NCBI GenBank assembly: GCA_900545035.1
Contig: UQXM01000109.1
Span: 1-6,219 of the forward strand
Source: an uncultured Fusobacterium sp.
Lineage (GTDB): Bacteria; Fusobacteriota; Fusobacteriia; Fusobacteriales; Fusobacteriaceae
DNA length: 6,219 nt
Reading direction: 5' to 3'
Shown: positions 1 through 6,219 of the stretch, one piece after another
How positions within the stretch are numbered: the stretch's first letter is position 1
Layout of the letters: every line of letters begins with the position of its first letter
Translations under genes and position numbers: made by a program
The notes under the pieces: model-generated
Database searches by the model: none
Told to the model about the DNA's origin: nothing
The model's input: the letters and a program-made list of their open reading frames with translations, nothing else

Positions 1-231
1 GTATCAACAATGGCTGACCTGTTTCCTGTTTCAAAAGGAAAAATTACAAGTATGATAATGCTTTCTTCAAGTGTGGCAACTTTTACTGTTACTGCTCTTG
101 CAGGATATATCACACATCTTTTTGGAATAGAATATACTCTTATTTTTGCCGGAGCTGTTACAGCTGTGGGAATACTTCTTTCTGTAATAGTAAATTTCAG
201 ATACAATATCTTGTCTAAACAGACAGCATAA
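1..231 (+). CDS. MFS transporter, C-terminal fragment (cut by window edge)
   Basis: This is the last 76 codons of a gene that begins before the window. The frame is open from base 1 (Val-Ser-Thr-Met-Ala-Asp...), so the ATG at base 10 is an internal methionine and not a start. The visible protein starts with a cytoplasmic-loop stretch, ADLFPVSKGKITS. Sequences of this kind (D-x-F-P, then a basic K/R-G-K/R) precede a late transmembrane helix in major facilitator superfamily carriers. Two hydrophobic helices follow, at about visible residues 20-40 and 44-65, fitting TM11 and TM12, and then a short polar tail ending in TAA. Substrate cannot be read from this fragment. The ene-reductase gene begins 58 bases downstream with no terminator between, so co-transcription is likely and a shared substrate is possible. 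The assignment rests on the helix pattern and the loop motif; another multi-helix carrier family is the main alternative. Confidence 0.75.
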   Translation, partial: VSTMADLFPVSKGKITSMIMLSSSVATFTVTALAGYITHLFGIEYTLIFAGAVTAVGILLSVIVNFRYNILSKQTA

Positions 232-289
232 AAAATTATTTATTACTTTATGTTCAAAACTTTAAATTTTTATTGAGAGGTTTGTAATT

Positions 290-2284
290 ATGAAAAAATA
301 TAAAAACTTATTCAGTCCTGTAACTGTAAAAAGCATGACTGTAAAAAACAGAATAGCAATGCTTCCAATGGGGACAAACTTCGGAGGACAAAACGGGGAA
401 TTTTTGGAAGATCATATAAAATACTATGAACAAAGAGCAAAAGGAGGAACAGGACTTATTATCGTTGAAAATGCCTGTGTGGATTTTCCTCTTGGTTCAA
501 ACGGAACAACTCAAATAAGATTAAATGAGGATAGATTTATTCCTACATTGTATAATCTTACAACAAGACTTCACAGACAAGGAGCTTGTGCTGCAATTCA
601 GATAAATCATGCAGGAGCTTCAGCCGTTCCTTCAAGAATAGGGGCACAGCCTGTATCATCTTCTGATATTCCGTCAAAAAACGGCGGAGCAGTTCCAAGA
701 CCTTTAACTGTTGAAGAGATAGAAAATATTGCTGAAAAATATGCAGCTGCTGCAAAAAGAGCTCAAACAGCAGGATTTGATGCTGTGGAAATTCATGCAG
801 GACATTCATATTTGATATGCCAGTTTCTTTCTCCTCTGTATAACAAAAGAGAAGATGAATTTGGAGGAAATCCCAAAAACAGAGCAAGATTCTGCAGAAT
901 GATAATTGATAAAATCAGAAGAGAAGTTGGAGAGATGTTCCCGCTTATTTTAAGAATAAGTGCTGATGAGCTTATTGAAGGAGGAAATACTCTTGAAGAT
1001 ACTCTTGAGATATTGGAATATTTAAATGACGGAATTGATATTTTCAATGTTTCGTGTGCATTAAATGATTCTTTGTATTATCAAATAGATGCTATGTATT
1101 TCAATGATGGTTGGAGAGCATACATGGCAGAAGCCGTTAAGAAAAAATTCGGAAAACCTGTTATTACAATGGGAAATATCAGAGATCCAAAAGTTGCAGA
1201 AGAAATTATTGCTTCAGGAAAAGCAGATATAATAGGAATGGGGCGTGGACTTATAGCTGAACCATATTGGGCAGAAAAAGTTCTGTCAGGAAAAGAAGAT
1301 TCTTTGAGAAAATGTATTTCATGCAACATTGGATGTGCAGGACACAGAATAGGACTTAACAGACCAATAAGATGTACTGTAAATCCTGATTTGATTTTAG
1401 AAAATGAATATAAAAATAAAAAAGTAAATCAGCCTGTAAATGCTGTGGTCATAGGCGGAGGAACAGCAGGGCTTGAATCTGCCTGTACTTTGGCAGAAGT
1501 TGGATGTAATGTATTCCTGCTTGAAGAAAAAGCTCAAGTCGGAGGACTTGCAAGAGAGATTGCCAAATTCCCTGCAAAGTATAGAATAGCTTTCTTTCCG
1601 GAATATCTTGAAAAAAGAGTAGCAGGACTTAAAAATCTAATTACTTTTACAAATACAAAAGCTTGTATTGAAAATGTAGAAAATTTAAAACCTGACCTTA
1701 TTATAAATGCAACAGGGTCAAAACCTTTGATGCCTCCTATTAAAGGACTGAAAGATTTTGCCGATAAAAAAGGGTCAAATGTTTATTCAATTCTTGGAAC
1801 TATAAACAATCTGAAAAACTTTGAATTTGATGGAAAAGAAATTGTTATAGTAGGCGGAGGAGCAGTGGGACTTGATGTTGTTGAGTTCTTCGCAGAACAT
1901 GGAGCTAAAGTTTCTATTGTTGAAAGACTTCCTGTTTTAGGAAAAGATCTTGATGTCATAACAAGAATTGCAATGATGGATATCATTAAAAAGAAAAATG
2001 TAAAAGTTTATACAAACACATCTTTAATGGAAGTTAAAGCTGACAGATTTGTTGTTGAAACATCTGAAAAAGAAATTACTGAACTGAAATTTGATTATGG
2101 ATTTGTATGTCTTGGTATGATAAGCAACAAACCGATTTTAGCAGACCTTGAAAATCATTTTTCAAAAAAAAATATTCCTGTAATAAATATAGGAGACAGT
2201 GTAAGAGCAAGAAAAATATTAGAAGGTGTGGAAGAGGGAAGATTTACCGCTCTGAATACATTAAAAAAATTAAATTTATTATAA
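290..2284 (+). CDS. FMN/FAD/4Fe-4S ene-reductase (old yellow enzyme family, FadH/BaiCD/enoate reductase type)
   Basis: A 664-residue NAD(P)H-dependent flavoenzyme, predicted to be cytoplasmic, that should reduce the C=C bond of an alpha,beta-unsaturated carbonyl, acid or acyl-CoA. Residues 4-340 form the FMN-binding TIM barrel, with QINHAG (105-109 region), the active-site segment IHAGHSYL (168-175, probable proton donor Tyr174), then QFLSP and FGGN (191-194). A 4Fe-4S site follows: Cys342, Cys345, Cys349 and Cys362. The C-terminal half has two dinucleotide folds, VIGGGTAG (387-394, FAD) and VGGGAVG (521-527, NAD(P)H). Glu545 at the end of the next strand favours NADH. A closing IGD motif at 634-636 also belongs to FAD binding. 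The length matches FadH and clostridial enoate reductases (about 670). GAGAGG at 275-280, nine bases before the ATG, supports the start. The histidine I recall as catalytic in E. coli FadH appears to be Asn259 here, so dienoyl-CoA reductase is not assured. The substrate is unknown. Confidence 0.93.
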   Translation: MKKYKNLFSPVTVKSMTVKNRIAMLPMGTNFGGQNGEFLEDHIKYYEQRAKGGTGLIIVENACVDFPLGSNGTTQIRLNEDRFIPTLYNLTTRLHRQGACAAIQINHAGASAVPSRIGAQPVSSSDIPSKNGGAVPRPLTVEEIENIAEKYAAAAKRAQTAGFDAVEIHAGHSYLICQFLSPLYNKREDEFGGNPKNRARFCRMIIDKIRREVGEMFPLILRISADELIEGGNTLEDTLEILEYLNDGIDIFNVSCALNDSLYYQIDAMYFNDGWRAYMAEAVKKKFGKPVITMGNIRDPKVAEEIIASGKADIIGMGRGLIAEPYWAEKVLSGKEDSLRKCISCNIGCAGHRIGLNRPIRCTVNPDLILENEYKNKKVNQPVNAVVIGGGTAGLESACTLAEVGCNVFLLEEKAQVGGLAREIAKFPAKYRIAFFPEYLEKRVAGLKNLITFTNTKACIENVENLKPDLIINATGSKPLMPPIKGLKDFADKKGSNVYSILGTINNLKNFEFDGKEIVIVGGGAVGLDVVEFFAEHGAKVSIVERLPVLGKDLDVITRIAMMDIIKKKNVKVYTNTSLMEVKADRFVVETSEKEITELKFDYGFVCLGMISNKPILADLENHFSKKNIPVINIGDSVRARKILEGVEEGRFTALNTLKKLNLL

Positions 2285-2335
2285 AAATTCTTAAAAAAAC
2301 ACTTCACAATTTGTACCAAATATATATCTAAACAT

Positions 2336-2381
2336 AAAAAATCTCTTACAGCTTTTATGCCGTAAGAGATTTTAATTTTTT
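2336..2381. terminator. Bidirectional rho-independent terminator between convergent genes
   Basis: A perfect 12-bp stem pairs 2338-2349 (AAAATCTCTTAC) with 2362-2373 (GTAAGAGATTTT). The 12-base loop could add two inner G-C pairs (2351-2352 with 2359-2360). On the + strand the stem is followed by six T at 2376-2381, ending transcripts of the ene-reductase gene. Read on the - strand, the run of A at 2336-2341 gives six U, ending transcripts of the permease gene, whose stop lies only nine bases away. It is the only strong hairpin between the two convergent genes. Confidence 0.88.
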
Positions 2382-2382
2382 G

Positions 2383-3831
2383 TTAATACTGCATAATTGA
2401 AGCAGCAATAGGATATCCTACTGTTATACTGATAGCAGTGCTTATCAACATAAGAATAAATCCATATTTTAAAATTGTTTTTGCATCAGTCCATTCAGAA
2501 CCGATTGCCATAGCGATATGAGGCATAGCCGGCGGAGTTGCAAAAGCATACGAAGCAATCATTCCTATAATTGATACTATTGCAGGACAAGAAATTATTC
2601 CTTCCGTTGCTTGGATAAGAGGGATTGCAACAGTAGTAACAACTGTTACTGTTACCATATTTGACGAAAAATTTGTCTGAATACATGCCCAAATTATGAA
2701 AGCTGCTGTAAGCAATGTGGTATTTGCATCTCTTAAAGTAGGACTTAAAGTTTCAATAATATATGCAGATAGTCCTACATTCGGATGAGTCATAGCACTT
2801 CCTATTGTAAGAGTTCCTGCTGCCATAATTAAGCTTGACCATTGAACACCTTTTTTCATTCCCTCTGCAAAATTTAAAAGAGGTTTTTCTTCAAAAGATA
2901 TTATGGAATACAGAAGTACACCAAGCATTGGGGGTACAGCCGTTCCCATTTTACTAATTTTTACTGCAACGGGAAAAATATTTTTCAAAAGGCTTGGGAA
3001 AATCCAAAGAGCAATTACGAAACAAAATACAGCTACCACAGTTTTTTCTTTTTTCTCCATTGGCTGAAGTTCCTGTTCCATAGAACTCATATCAAGATTT
3101 TTTATTTCTGATACATCAGGATTTAAAATAAATCTGAAAATAAAAATCATTGCTGACAAAGTAATTATTCCCACAGGGACAGCAAAAGCCATATAGTGAG
3201 CATAGCTTATGGAAAATCCTGTTGCAGTATGATAAAATTCCATTGCCATTATGCTGAATATATGAGCAATCGGTGTCATACCTGATGAAACAGAGACTGT
3301 AAAAGCAAGTCCGCTCATTAAAACTTTTCCGATTTTTTCTCCTTTTTTTAGTTCAAGAAGTTCATTTATTTTTTCTAAAATCGGAAGAAATACAACAAAT
3401 AATACTGTAGGTGAAACAAAACACCCTATAAATGCCACAGCTGAAAAAAAAGATATTATAAACCACCAAGGACCTTTTTTAGCAACAGGGCTTGTAATAA
3501 AATATAAGGCACATCTTTTTAAAAAAGGTGTTTGTGCCAGCACATGAGTACATAAGAATGTACACATTAGAAACGGAAAAATTTCATTTCCGAAAGAATT
3601 TTGAAAGACACTTTTAAAACCTATTTCTGAAATCATTCCCACAGCTGTAATACATAAAAGACTTGGCCAGTCAATAGCAACTGTCAGCCACAGCAAAAGA
3701 CTTCCAAGAAAAATTCCGATAATCTCTGCTCCGACAGGTTTCATTCCTACAGGAACAGGAATTATTTTTCCTGCCCAAATAAGCATAAATGCCGATAATA
3801 TATAAATATTTCTTTTTAAATTCTTGTTCAT
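2383..3831 (-). CDS. SLC13/DASS-like (ion transporter superfamily) permease
   Basis: A 482-residue inner-membrane protein with roughly eleven to thirteen hydrophobic segments, of usual length for the divalent anion/sodium symporter family, which brings in di- or tricarboxylates or sulfate, usually with sodium. Two inverted halves are visible. The first carries FVSPTVLFVVFLP (138-150), at the place of the family's Ser-Asn-Thr motif, then SVSSGMTPI (180-188). The second carries TNFSSNMVTVT (386-396), then ATPPAMPHIAMAIGS (431-445), the usual second half-helix loop. A charged cytoplasmic linker (about 238-263) joins the halves. The Ser-Asn-Thr signatures are altered (Ser-Pro-Thr and Ser-Asn-Met), so the substrate is uncertain. 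The start is supported by AAGGAAG at 3838-3844, six bases upstream of the ATG. It follows dnaN after 55 bases that contain a hairpin and no evident promoter. Family placement is firm at superfamily level; an ArsB/CitM-like relative is the alternative. Confidence 0.85.
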   Translation of the reverse strand: MNKNLKRNIYILSAFMLIWAGKIIPVPVGMKPVGAEIIGIFLGSLLLWLTVAIDWPSLLCITAVGMISEIGFKSVFQNSFGNEIFPFLMCTFLCTHVLAQTPFLKRCALYFITSPVAKKGPWWFIISFFSAVAFIGCFVSPTVLFVVFLPILEKINELLELKKGEKIGKVLMSGLAFTVSVSSGMTPIAHIFSIMAMEFYHTATGFSISYAHYMAFAVPVGIITLSAMIFIFRFILNPDVSEIKNLDMSSMEQELQPMEKKEKTVVAVFCFVIALWIFPSLLKNIFPVAVKISKMGTAVPPMLGVLLYSIISFEEKPLLNFAEGMKKGVQWSSLIMAAGTLTIGSAMTHPNVGLSAYIIETLSPTLRDANTTLLTAAFIIWACIQTNFSSNMVTVTVVTTVAIPLIQATEGIISCPAIVSIIGMIASYAFATPPAMPHIAMAIGSEWTDAKTILKYGFILMLISTAISITVGYPIAASIMQY

Positions 3832-3848
3832 TTATCACTTCCTTAAAA

Positions 3849-3879
3849 TAAGCCTCTTCCATTATTTGAAAGAGGCTTA
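3849..3879 (-). terminator. Intercistronic hairpin downstream of dnaN (weak terminator or attenuator)
   Basis: A perfect 10-bp stem pairs 3849-3858 with 3870-3879 around an 11-base loop (TAAGCCTCTT / AAGAGGCTTA). On the - strand it starts eight bases after the dnaN stop codon and is followed by TTTTAAGG, a short, interrupted U-tract that runs straight into the ribosome binding site of the permease gene. The weak U-tract suggests partial termination or an RNA-stability element at the dnaN 3' end, with some readthrough into the permease gene. Confidence 0.6.
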
Positions 3880-3886
3880 CATATTA

Positions 3887-4978
3887 TTAATTTCTCAAGG
3901 CTAGAGGCATTAAAATATATTTATAATTTTCGTTTCCGTATTCCGAAATTTCAAACATTGAAGAAGCATTTGTTCCTCTTACAATAACATTTTCTGTTAT
4001 ATTATTCAAAAATTCAAGCATAAATTTTGTATTTAAAGAACCTCTGAAATCCTCACCCTCTTTAAGCATATTGACTTTTTGAGTAATTTTTCCTTTTCCG
4101 GAATAAGTTTTTATAACAAGAGTTTTGTTTTTAAATTCAAAAACAGCTCCGTATTTAGTTTCATAGCTTGTTTTTGCCACAGTCATAACTTTTTTTAAAG
4201 CACTTTTAAATTCATTTGTATTAAATTCCATAGTTTTATCAAAACCATTGTAAGATAAAATTCCTTTAAAATCCGGGAACGGCAGGTCAACTGTTCTTGT
4301 AGAAAAATATGAGCCTTCCCACAAAAGAATAAGCATATTATCACTGAAACCAATCGTTACATCAGAATTTACTTCTTTTAAAAGTTTTGAAGCTGCATTG
4401 ACACTTTCCAAAGGAACTGAAAATTCTTTTTCCATTATACATGGTATTTCCTCTTTTAAATATGTAAGTCTGTACGAATCAGTTGAAACAAATTCTGTAT
4501 ATTTATTTTTAAATAAAATTCTGATACAGTTAAGAGCCAAATTTTCAGGAAGAGGATGAGCAGAAAATCTGCATTTTTCCAATCCGTTTATCAATAAATC
4601 TTTATTTGTTTTTGTGATTTCGATAGGCAAAAGTTCTTTTACTTTTGGATATCCTTCTTCGTTTAAAATAATAAATTCAGCCTGATGAACTTTTAAACTA
4701 CTTTCGTCAGAAGCAATTTCGATAGTTTCAGTCTCAAGAAGTTTTACATATTCCAAAATAAGCTGAGGTTTTACTATAACAGTTCCCTCTTCTGTAATTT
4801 TTCCTTCAACTGTTTTTATAAGACTTGACTCAAGATTTGTTCCTATAAAAGTTATTTTTCCCTCTTTTACTTCTATTTTTAAACCTGCAAGAATAGGTTT
4901 TATTGGATTTTCTTTTAATATAAGTGTAAAGTCAGAAAGAGTATTTGCAAGAAGTTCTCTTTTTATATTAAATTTCAT
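3887..4978 (-). CDS. dnaN: DNA polymerase III beta subunit (sliding clamp)
   Basis: A 363-residue protein that dimerises into the ring tethering DNA polymerase III and other clamp-binding proteins to DNA. The three clamp domains fit roughly residues 1-120, 125-245 and 246-363. Recognisable signatures are STDSYRL (165-171, matching the T-D-x-x-R-L segment of the peptide-binding cleft), LPFPDFKGIL (232-241, the F-P-D-Y/F element), NTKFMLEFL (316-324), and the C-terminal YILMPLALRN (354-363, equivalent to the E. coli end V-M-P-M-R-L that lines the clamp pocket). I chose ATG at 4976-4978 over the in-frame ATG at 5021-5023. The shorter start has GGGAGGAA directly upstream, gives the family N-terminus MKFNIKRELL, and the longer start overlaps a TATAAT promoter box. 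No dnaA, recF or gyrB is in the window. It has its own promoter but may also receive readthrough from the upstream lipoprotein gene. Confidence 0.96.
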   Translation of the reverse strand: MKFNIKRELLANTLSDFTLILKENPIKPILAGLKIEVKEGKITFIGTNLESSLIKTVEGKITEEGTVIVKPQLILEYVKLLETETIEIASDESSLKVHQAEFIILNEEGYPKVKELLPIEITKTNKDLLINGLEKCRFSAHPLPENLALNCIRILFKNKYTEFVSTDSYRLTYLKEEIPCIMEKEFSVPLESVNAASKLLKEVNSDVTIGFSDNMLILLWEGSYFSTRTVDLPFPDFKGILSYNGFDKTMEFNTNEFKSALKKVMTVAKTSYETKYGAVFEFKNKTLVIKTYSGKGKITQKVNMLKEGEDFRGSLNTKFMLEFLNNITENVIVRGTNASSMFEISEYGNENYKYILMPLALRN

Positions 4979-4980
4979 AA

Positions 4981-4988
4981 TTCCTCCC
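4981..4988 (-). promoter_or_regulatory. Shine-Dalgarno site deciding the dnaN start
   Basis: Read on the - strand, GGGAGGAA lies two bases before the ATG at 4976-4978 (GGGAGGAATTATG), leaving four bases between GGAGG and the ATG. It is the strongest ribosome binding site in the neighbourhood. It would be inside the coding region if the ATG at 5021-5023 were used, so it supports the 363-residue form. Confidence 0.85.
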
Positions 4989-5011
4989 GTTGATTTTGTT
5001 TTAACTATAAA

Positions 5012-5040
5012 ATTATACATCATTATGCAGATTCATACAA
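5012..5040 (-). promoter_or_regulatory. Sigma-70-type promoter for dnaN
   Basis: On the - strand a perfect -10 box TATAAT lies at 5012-5017. A -35-like TTGTAT (three of six consensus bases) lies at 5035-5040, with a 17-base spacer. Transcription would start near 5005, leaving a leader of about 27 bases that contains the ribosome binding site. No hairpin terminator is visible between the upstream lipoprotein gene and this point, so readthrough from that gene is also possible. Confidence 0.65.
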
Positions 5041-5048
5041 GAAATAAA

Positions 5049-6137
5049 TTAGTTGTGCATTTTTATTTCTTCCCAATATCTGTTTTGCAGTTCAAGAGTA
5101 GGTGTGGTATCTTTTAAAAGTTCTGCATTTTGTAAATCATCAAGTGTAAATAAAGGTTCTTCCTCCATAAATTCCACAGCAGGAACATTGATAGACGGAA
5201 GCATCAGGTAATCTGCTACAAGAGCATATATTTCAGGTCTGTGGATAAATTCGATAAATTTATGAGCATTATCTTTATTTTTAGATGTTTCAAGTATAAC
5301 AAAGGAATCTATTGAAGCAGATCCTCCTTTTTGAGGAACAACAAAATCAGTATTTTCTATCTGCTCGTCGGTAAGCTCCATGCATATATTTTCAGCATAT
5401 CCCTGAACGACCCAAAAATCTTCGCTGGCAAAATTTTTCCCGAAAGATTCCGAATCAAATTTTGCAATATTGTCTTTCCACCCAATAATCATATCTGCTG
5501 CTTTCCTCATTCCTTCTTCGCTGTCTGTGTTCTGAGAATATCCCGCCATTCCAAGACCTGCTATAAGAACTTCTTTCATATCATCAAGAAGAGACATTCT
5601 TCCTTTTAAATCTTTTCTGTCATATATAGTATAATCTCTTGGGTAGTCTTTTACTTTCTCCTTATTTACTGCAATTATTGTAGCACTCATTGTATAAGGA
5701 ACAGCATAATTGTTTCCTTTATCAAAACTTTCCAGTTTTTCCAAAACTCTTTTATCAATATTTCCGTATGTAGAAATTTTATTTTTATCAATCGGAGAAA
5801 GCATTTTTTCATTCATCATTATTTCTGCATAGTCCGGAGAAGGAACAACAATATCATATCCCACAGCTCCTGCTTTCAATTTTGTAAACATTTCCTCGTT
5901 TGTGGAATAAATATCTTCCACGACCTTAATTCCGGTTTCTTTCTCAAACATCTCAAATATTTCAGGGGGAATATATTCAGCCCAAGAATAAAGATATACA
6001 GCATTCTTATAATCTGCTTTTGGAGATGTTTCTGTCCCGCTTTCAGCTTCATTGTTTCCACAGCCGATAAATGCCAATGTCAGCAGAGATACAGCCAGAG
6101 ATTTTTTTAATATTGTTTTAATTTTATTTTTTTTCAT
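5049..6137 (-). CDS. potD: Polyamine-type ABC transporter substrate-binding lipoprotein (PotD/PotF family)
   Basis: A 362-residue extracytoplasmic solute-binding protein expected to deliver a polyamine or similar cationic compound to a PotABC-type importer. Residues 1-25 are a lipoprotein signal: a lysine-rich start, a hydrophobic core, and a lipobox ending Phe-Ile-Gly-Cys26, the lipidated residue. The mature protein shows family landmarks: YSWAEYIPPEIF (50-61), ETGIKVV (67-73), YDIVVPS (94-100), LLDDMKEVL (183-191), and GGSASIDSF (271-279), with Asp277 at the usual polyamine-amine-binding place. Acidic Asp186 and Glu189 match E. coli PotD Asp168 and Glu171. Some aromatic pocket residues differ (Tyr247, Ser275, Asp102), so spermidine is not certain. 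No potA, potB or potC is downstream; they would have to lie upstream, beyond the window, or elsewhere. An in-frame TGA four codons before the ATG fixes the start. The gene has its own promoter. Confidence 0.9.
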   Translation of the reverse strand: MKKNKIKTILKKSLAVSLLTLAFIGCGNNEAESGTETSPKADYKNAVYLYSWAEYIPPEIFEMFEKETGIKVVEDIYSTNEEMFTKLKAGAVGYDIVVPSPDYAEIMMNEKMLSPIDKNKISTYGNIDKRVLEKLESFDKGNNYAVPYTMSATIIAVNKEKVKDYPRDYTIYDRKDLKGRMSLLDDMKEVLIAGLGMAGYSQNTDSEEGMRKAADMIIGWKDNIAKFDSESFGKNFASEDFWVVQGYAENICMELTDEQIENTDFVVPQKGGSASIDSFVILETSKNKDNAHKFIEFIHRPEIYALVADYLMLPSINVPAVEFMEEEPLFTLDDLQNAELLKDTTPTLELQNRYWEEIKMHN

Positions 6138-6150
6138 TTTTATATATCAG

Positions 6151-6157
6151 TCCTCCA
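6151..6157 (-). promoter_or_regulatory. Ribosome binding site of the potD-like gene, unusually distant
   Basis: TGGAGGA on the - strand is a strong Shine-Dalgarno match, but 13 bases separate it from the ATG at 6135-6137, more than the usual five to nine. An in-frame TGA lies between them, so no upstream start rescues the spacing. Translation may be less efficient than the match suggests. Confidence 0.7.
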
Positions 6158-6176
6158 AAAATTATTACTTAATAAA

Positions 6177-6205
6177 ATAATATTCTATTTAACAGGTTAA
6201 GTCAA
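6177..6205 (-). promoter_or_regulatory. Sigma-70-type promoter for the potD-like gene
   Basis: On the - strand TTGACT (6200-6205, five of six -35 consensus bases) and TATTAT (6177-6182, five of six -10 bases) are separated by exactly 17 bases. Transcription would begin near 6170, giving a leader of about 33 bases. This is the best promoter in the window. It shows that the lipoprotein gene can be transcribed separately from anything upstream of it. Confidence 0.78.
6189..6200. promoter_or_regulatory. Candidate operator: palindrome inside the potD promoter spacer
   Basis: TTAACAGGTTAA is a perfect 5-bp inverted repeat (TTAAC / GTTAA) around two bases. It sits between the -35 and -10 boxes and overlaps the last base of the -35 box. 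A dimeric repressor bound here would block RNA polymerase. The repeat is short and the region is AT-rich, so chance is a real alternative, and no regulator gene is in the window. Confidence 0.35.
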
Positions 6206-6219
6206 GATAAATATTATAT

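Noticed and set aside
232..289. Possible promoter or operator between the MFS gene and the ene-reductase
   Set aside because: The spacer is almost entirely A and T, so box-like strings occur by chance. No -35/-10 pair with proper spacing and no convincing hairpin stood out.
558..1329. Three open frames on the - strand (558-887, 793-1047, 1081-1329)
   Set aside because: They lie wholly inside the ene-reductase gene, have no ribosome binding sites that I can see, and their translations are low-complexity (rich in Leu, Gln, Ser and Ile) as expected from antisense reading of an AT-rich gene.
2495..3862. Two short open frames on the - strand (2495-2692 and 3671-3862)
   Set aside because: They are out-of-frame readings within the permease gene with no family resemblance. 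The 3671-3862 frame starts inside the dnaN hairpin.
5025..5060. Possible terminator hairpin after the potD-like gene (ATGCA / TGCAT)
   Set aside because: The arms are only five bases, separated by about 26 bases, with no U-tract, and one arm includes coding sequence.
5331..5609. 92-codon open frame on the + strand
   Set aside because: It is antisense to the potD-like gene, which has clear family motifs over the same bases. I see no ribosome binding site or recognisable domain for it.
1..6219. Mobile elements, CRISPR array, tRNA or rRNA genes, riboswitch
   Set aside because: I saw no regularly spaced repeats, transposase-like protein, cloverleaf-type sequence or long structured leader. Leaders are short (about 27-58 bases) and coding density is high.

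Overview
The window is AT-rich, with adenine- and thymine-heavy intergenic spacers, frequent AGA arginine codons and TAA stops. Together with the protein types this suggests an anaerobic, low-GC bacterium, most likely of the Fusobacteriota (Leptotrichia/Sebaldella/Fusobacterium type), although a low-GC Firmicute cannot be excluded from the sequence alone. It reads as ordinary chromosome. I see no insertion sequence, CRISPR array, tRNA, rRNA or phage gene.

The left third (1-2284) is on the + strand. It holds the tail of a major facilitator superfamily transporter, then 58 bases later a complete 664-residue flavin/iron-sulfur ene-reductase of the FadH/BaiCD/enoate-reductase class. No terminator or clear promoter separates them, so they are probably co-transcribed. 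One reading is that the transporter carries the unsaturated compound that the enzyme reduces.

The rest (2383-6137) is on the - strand. In order of transcription it holds a polyamine-type ABC substrate-binding lipoprotein (PotD/PotF family), the DNA polymerase III sliding clamp dnaN, and an SLC13/DASS-like carboxylate or anion permease. The lipoprotein and dnaN genes each have a recognisable sigma-70-type promoter. The permease has none in its 55-base leader, which is largely occupied by a hairpin just after dnaN. The two strands converge on a 12-bp hairpin at 2336-2381 with U-tracts on both sides, a good bidirectional terminator.

I did not find a previously undescribed multi-gene system. The points most worth a second look are dnaN lying away from dnaA/recF, a small palindrome inside the potD promoter, altered ligand-site motifs in both the PotD-like protein and the permease, and the transporter/ene-reductase pair of unknown substrate.
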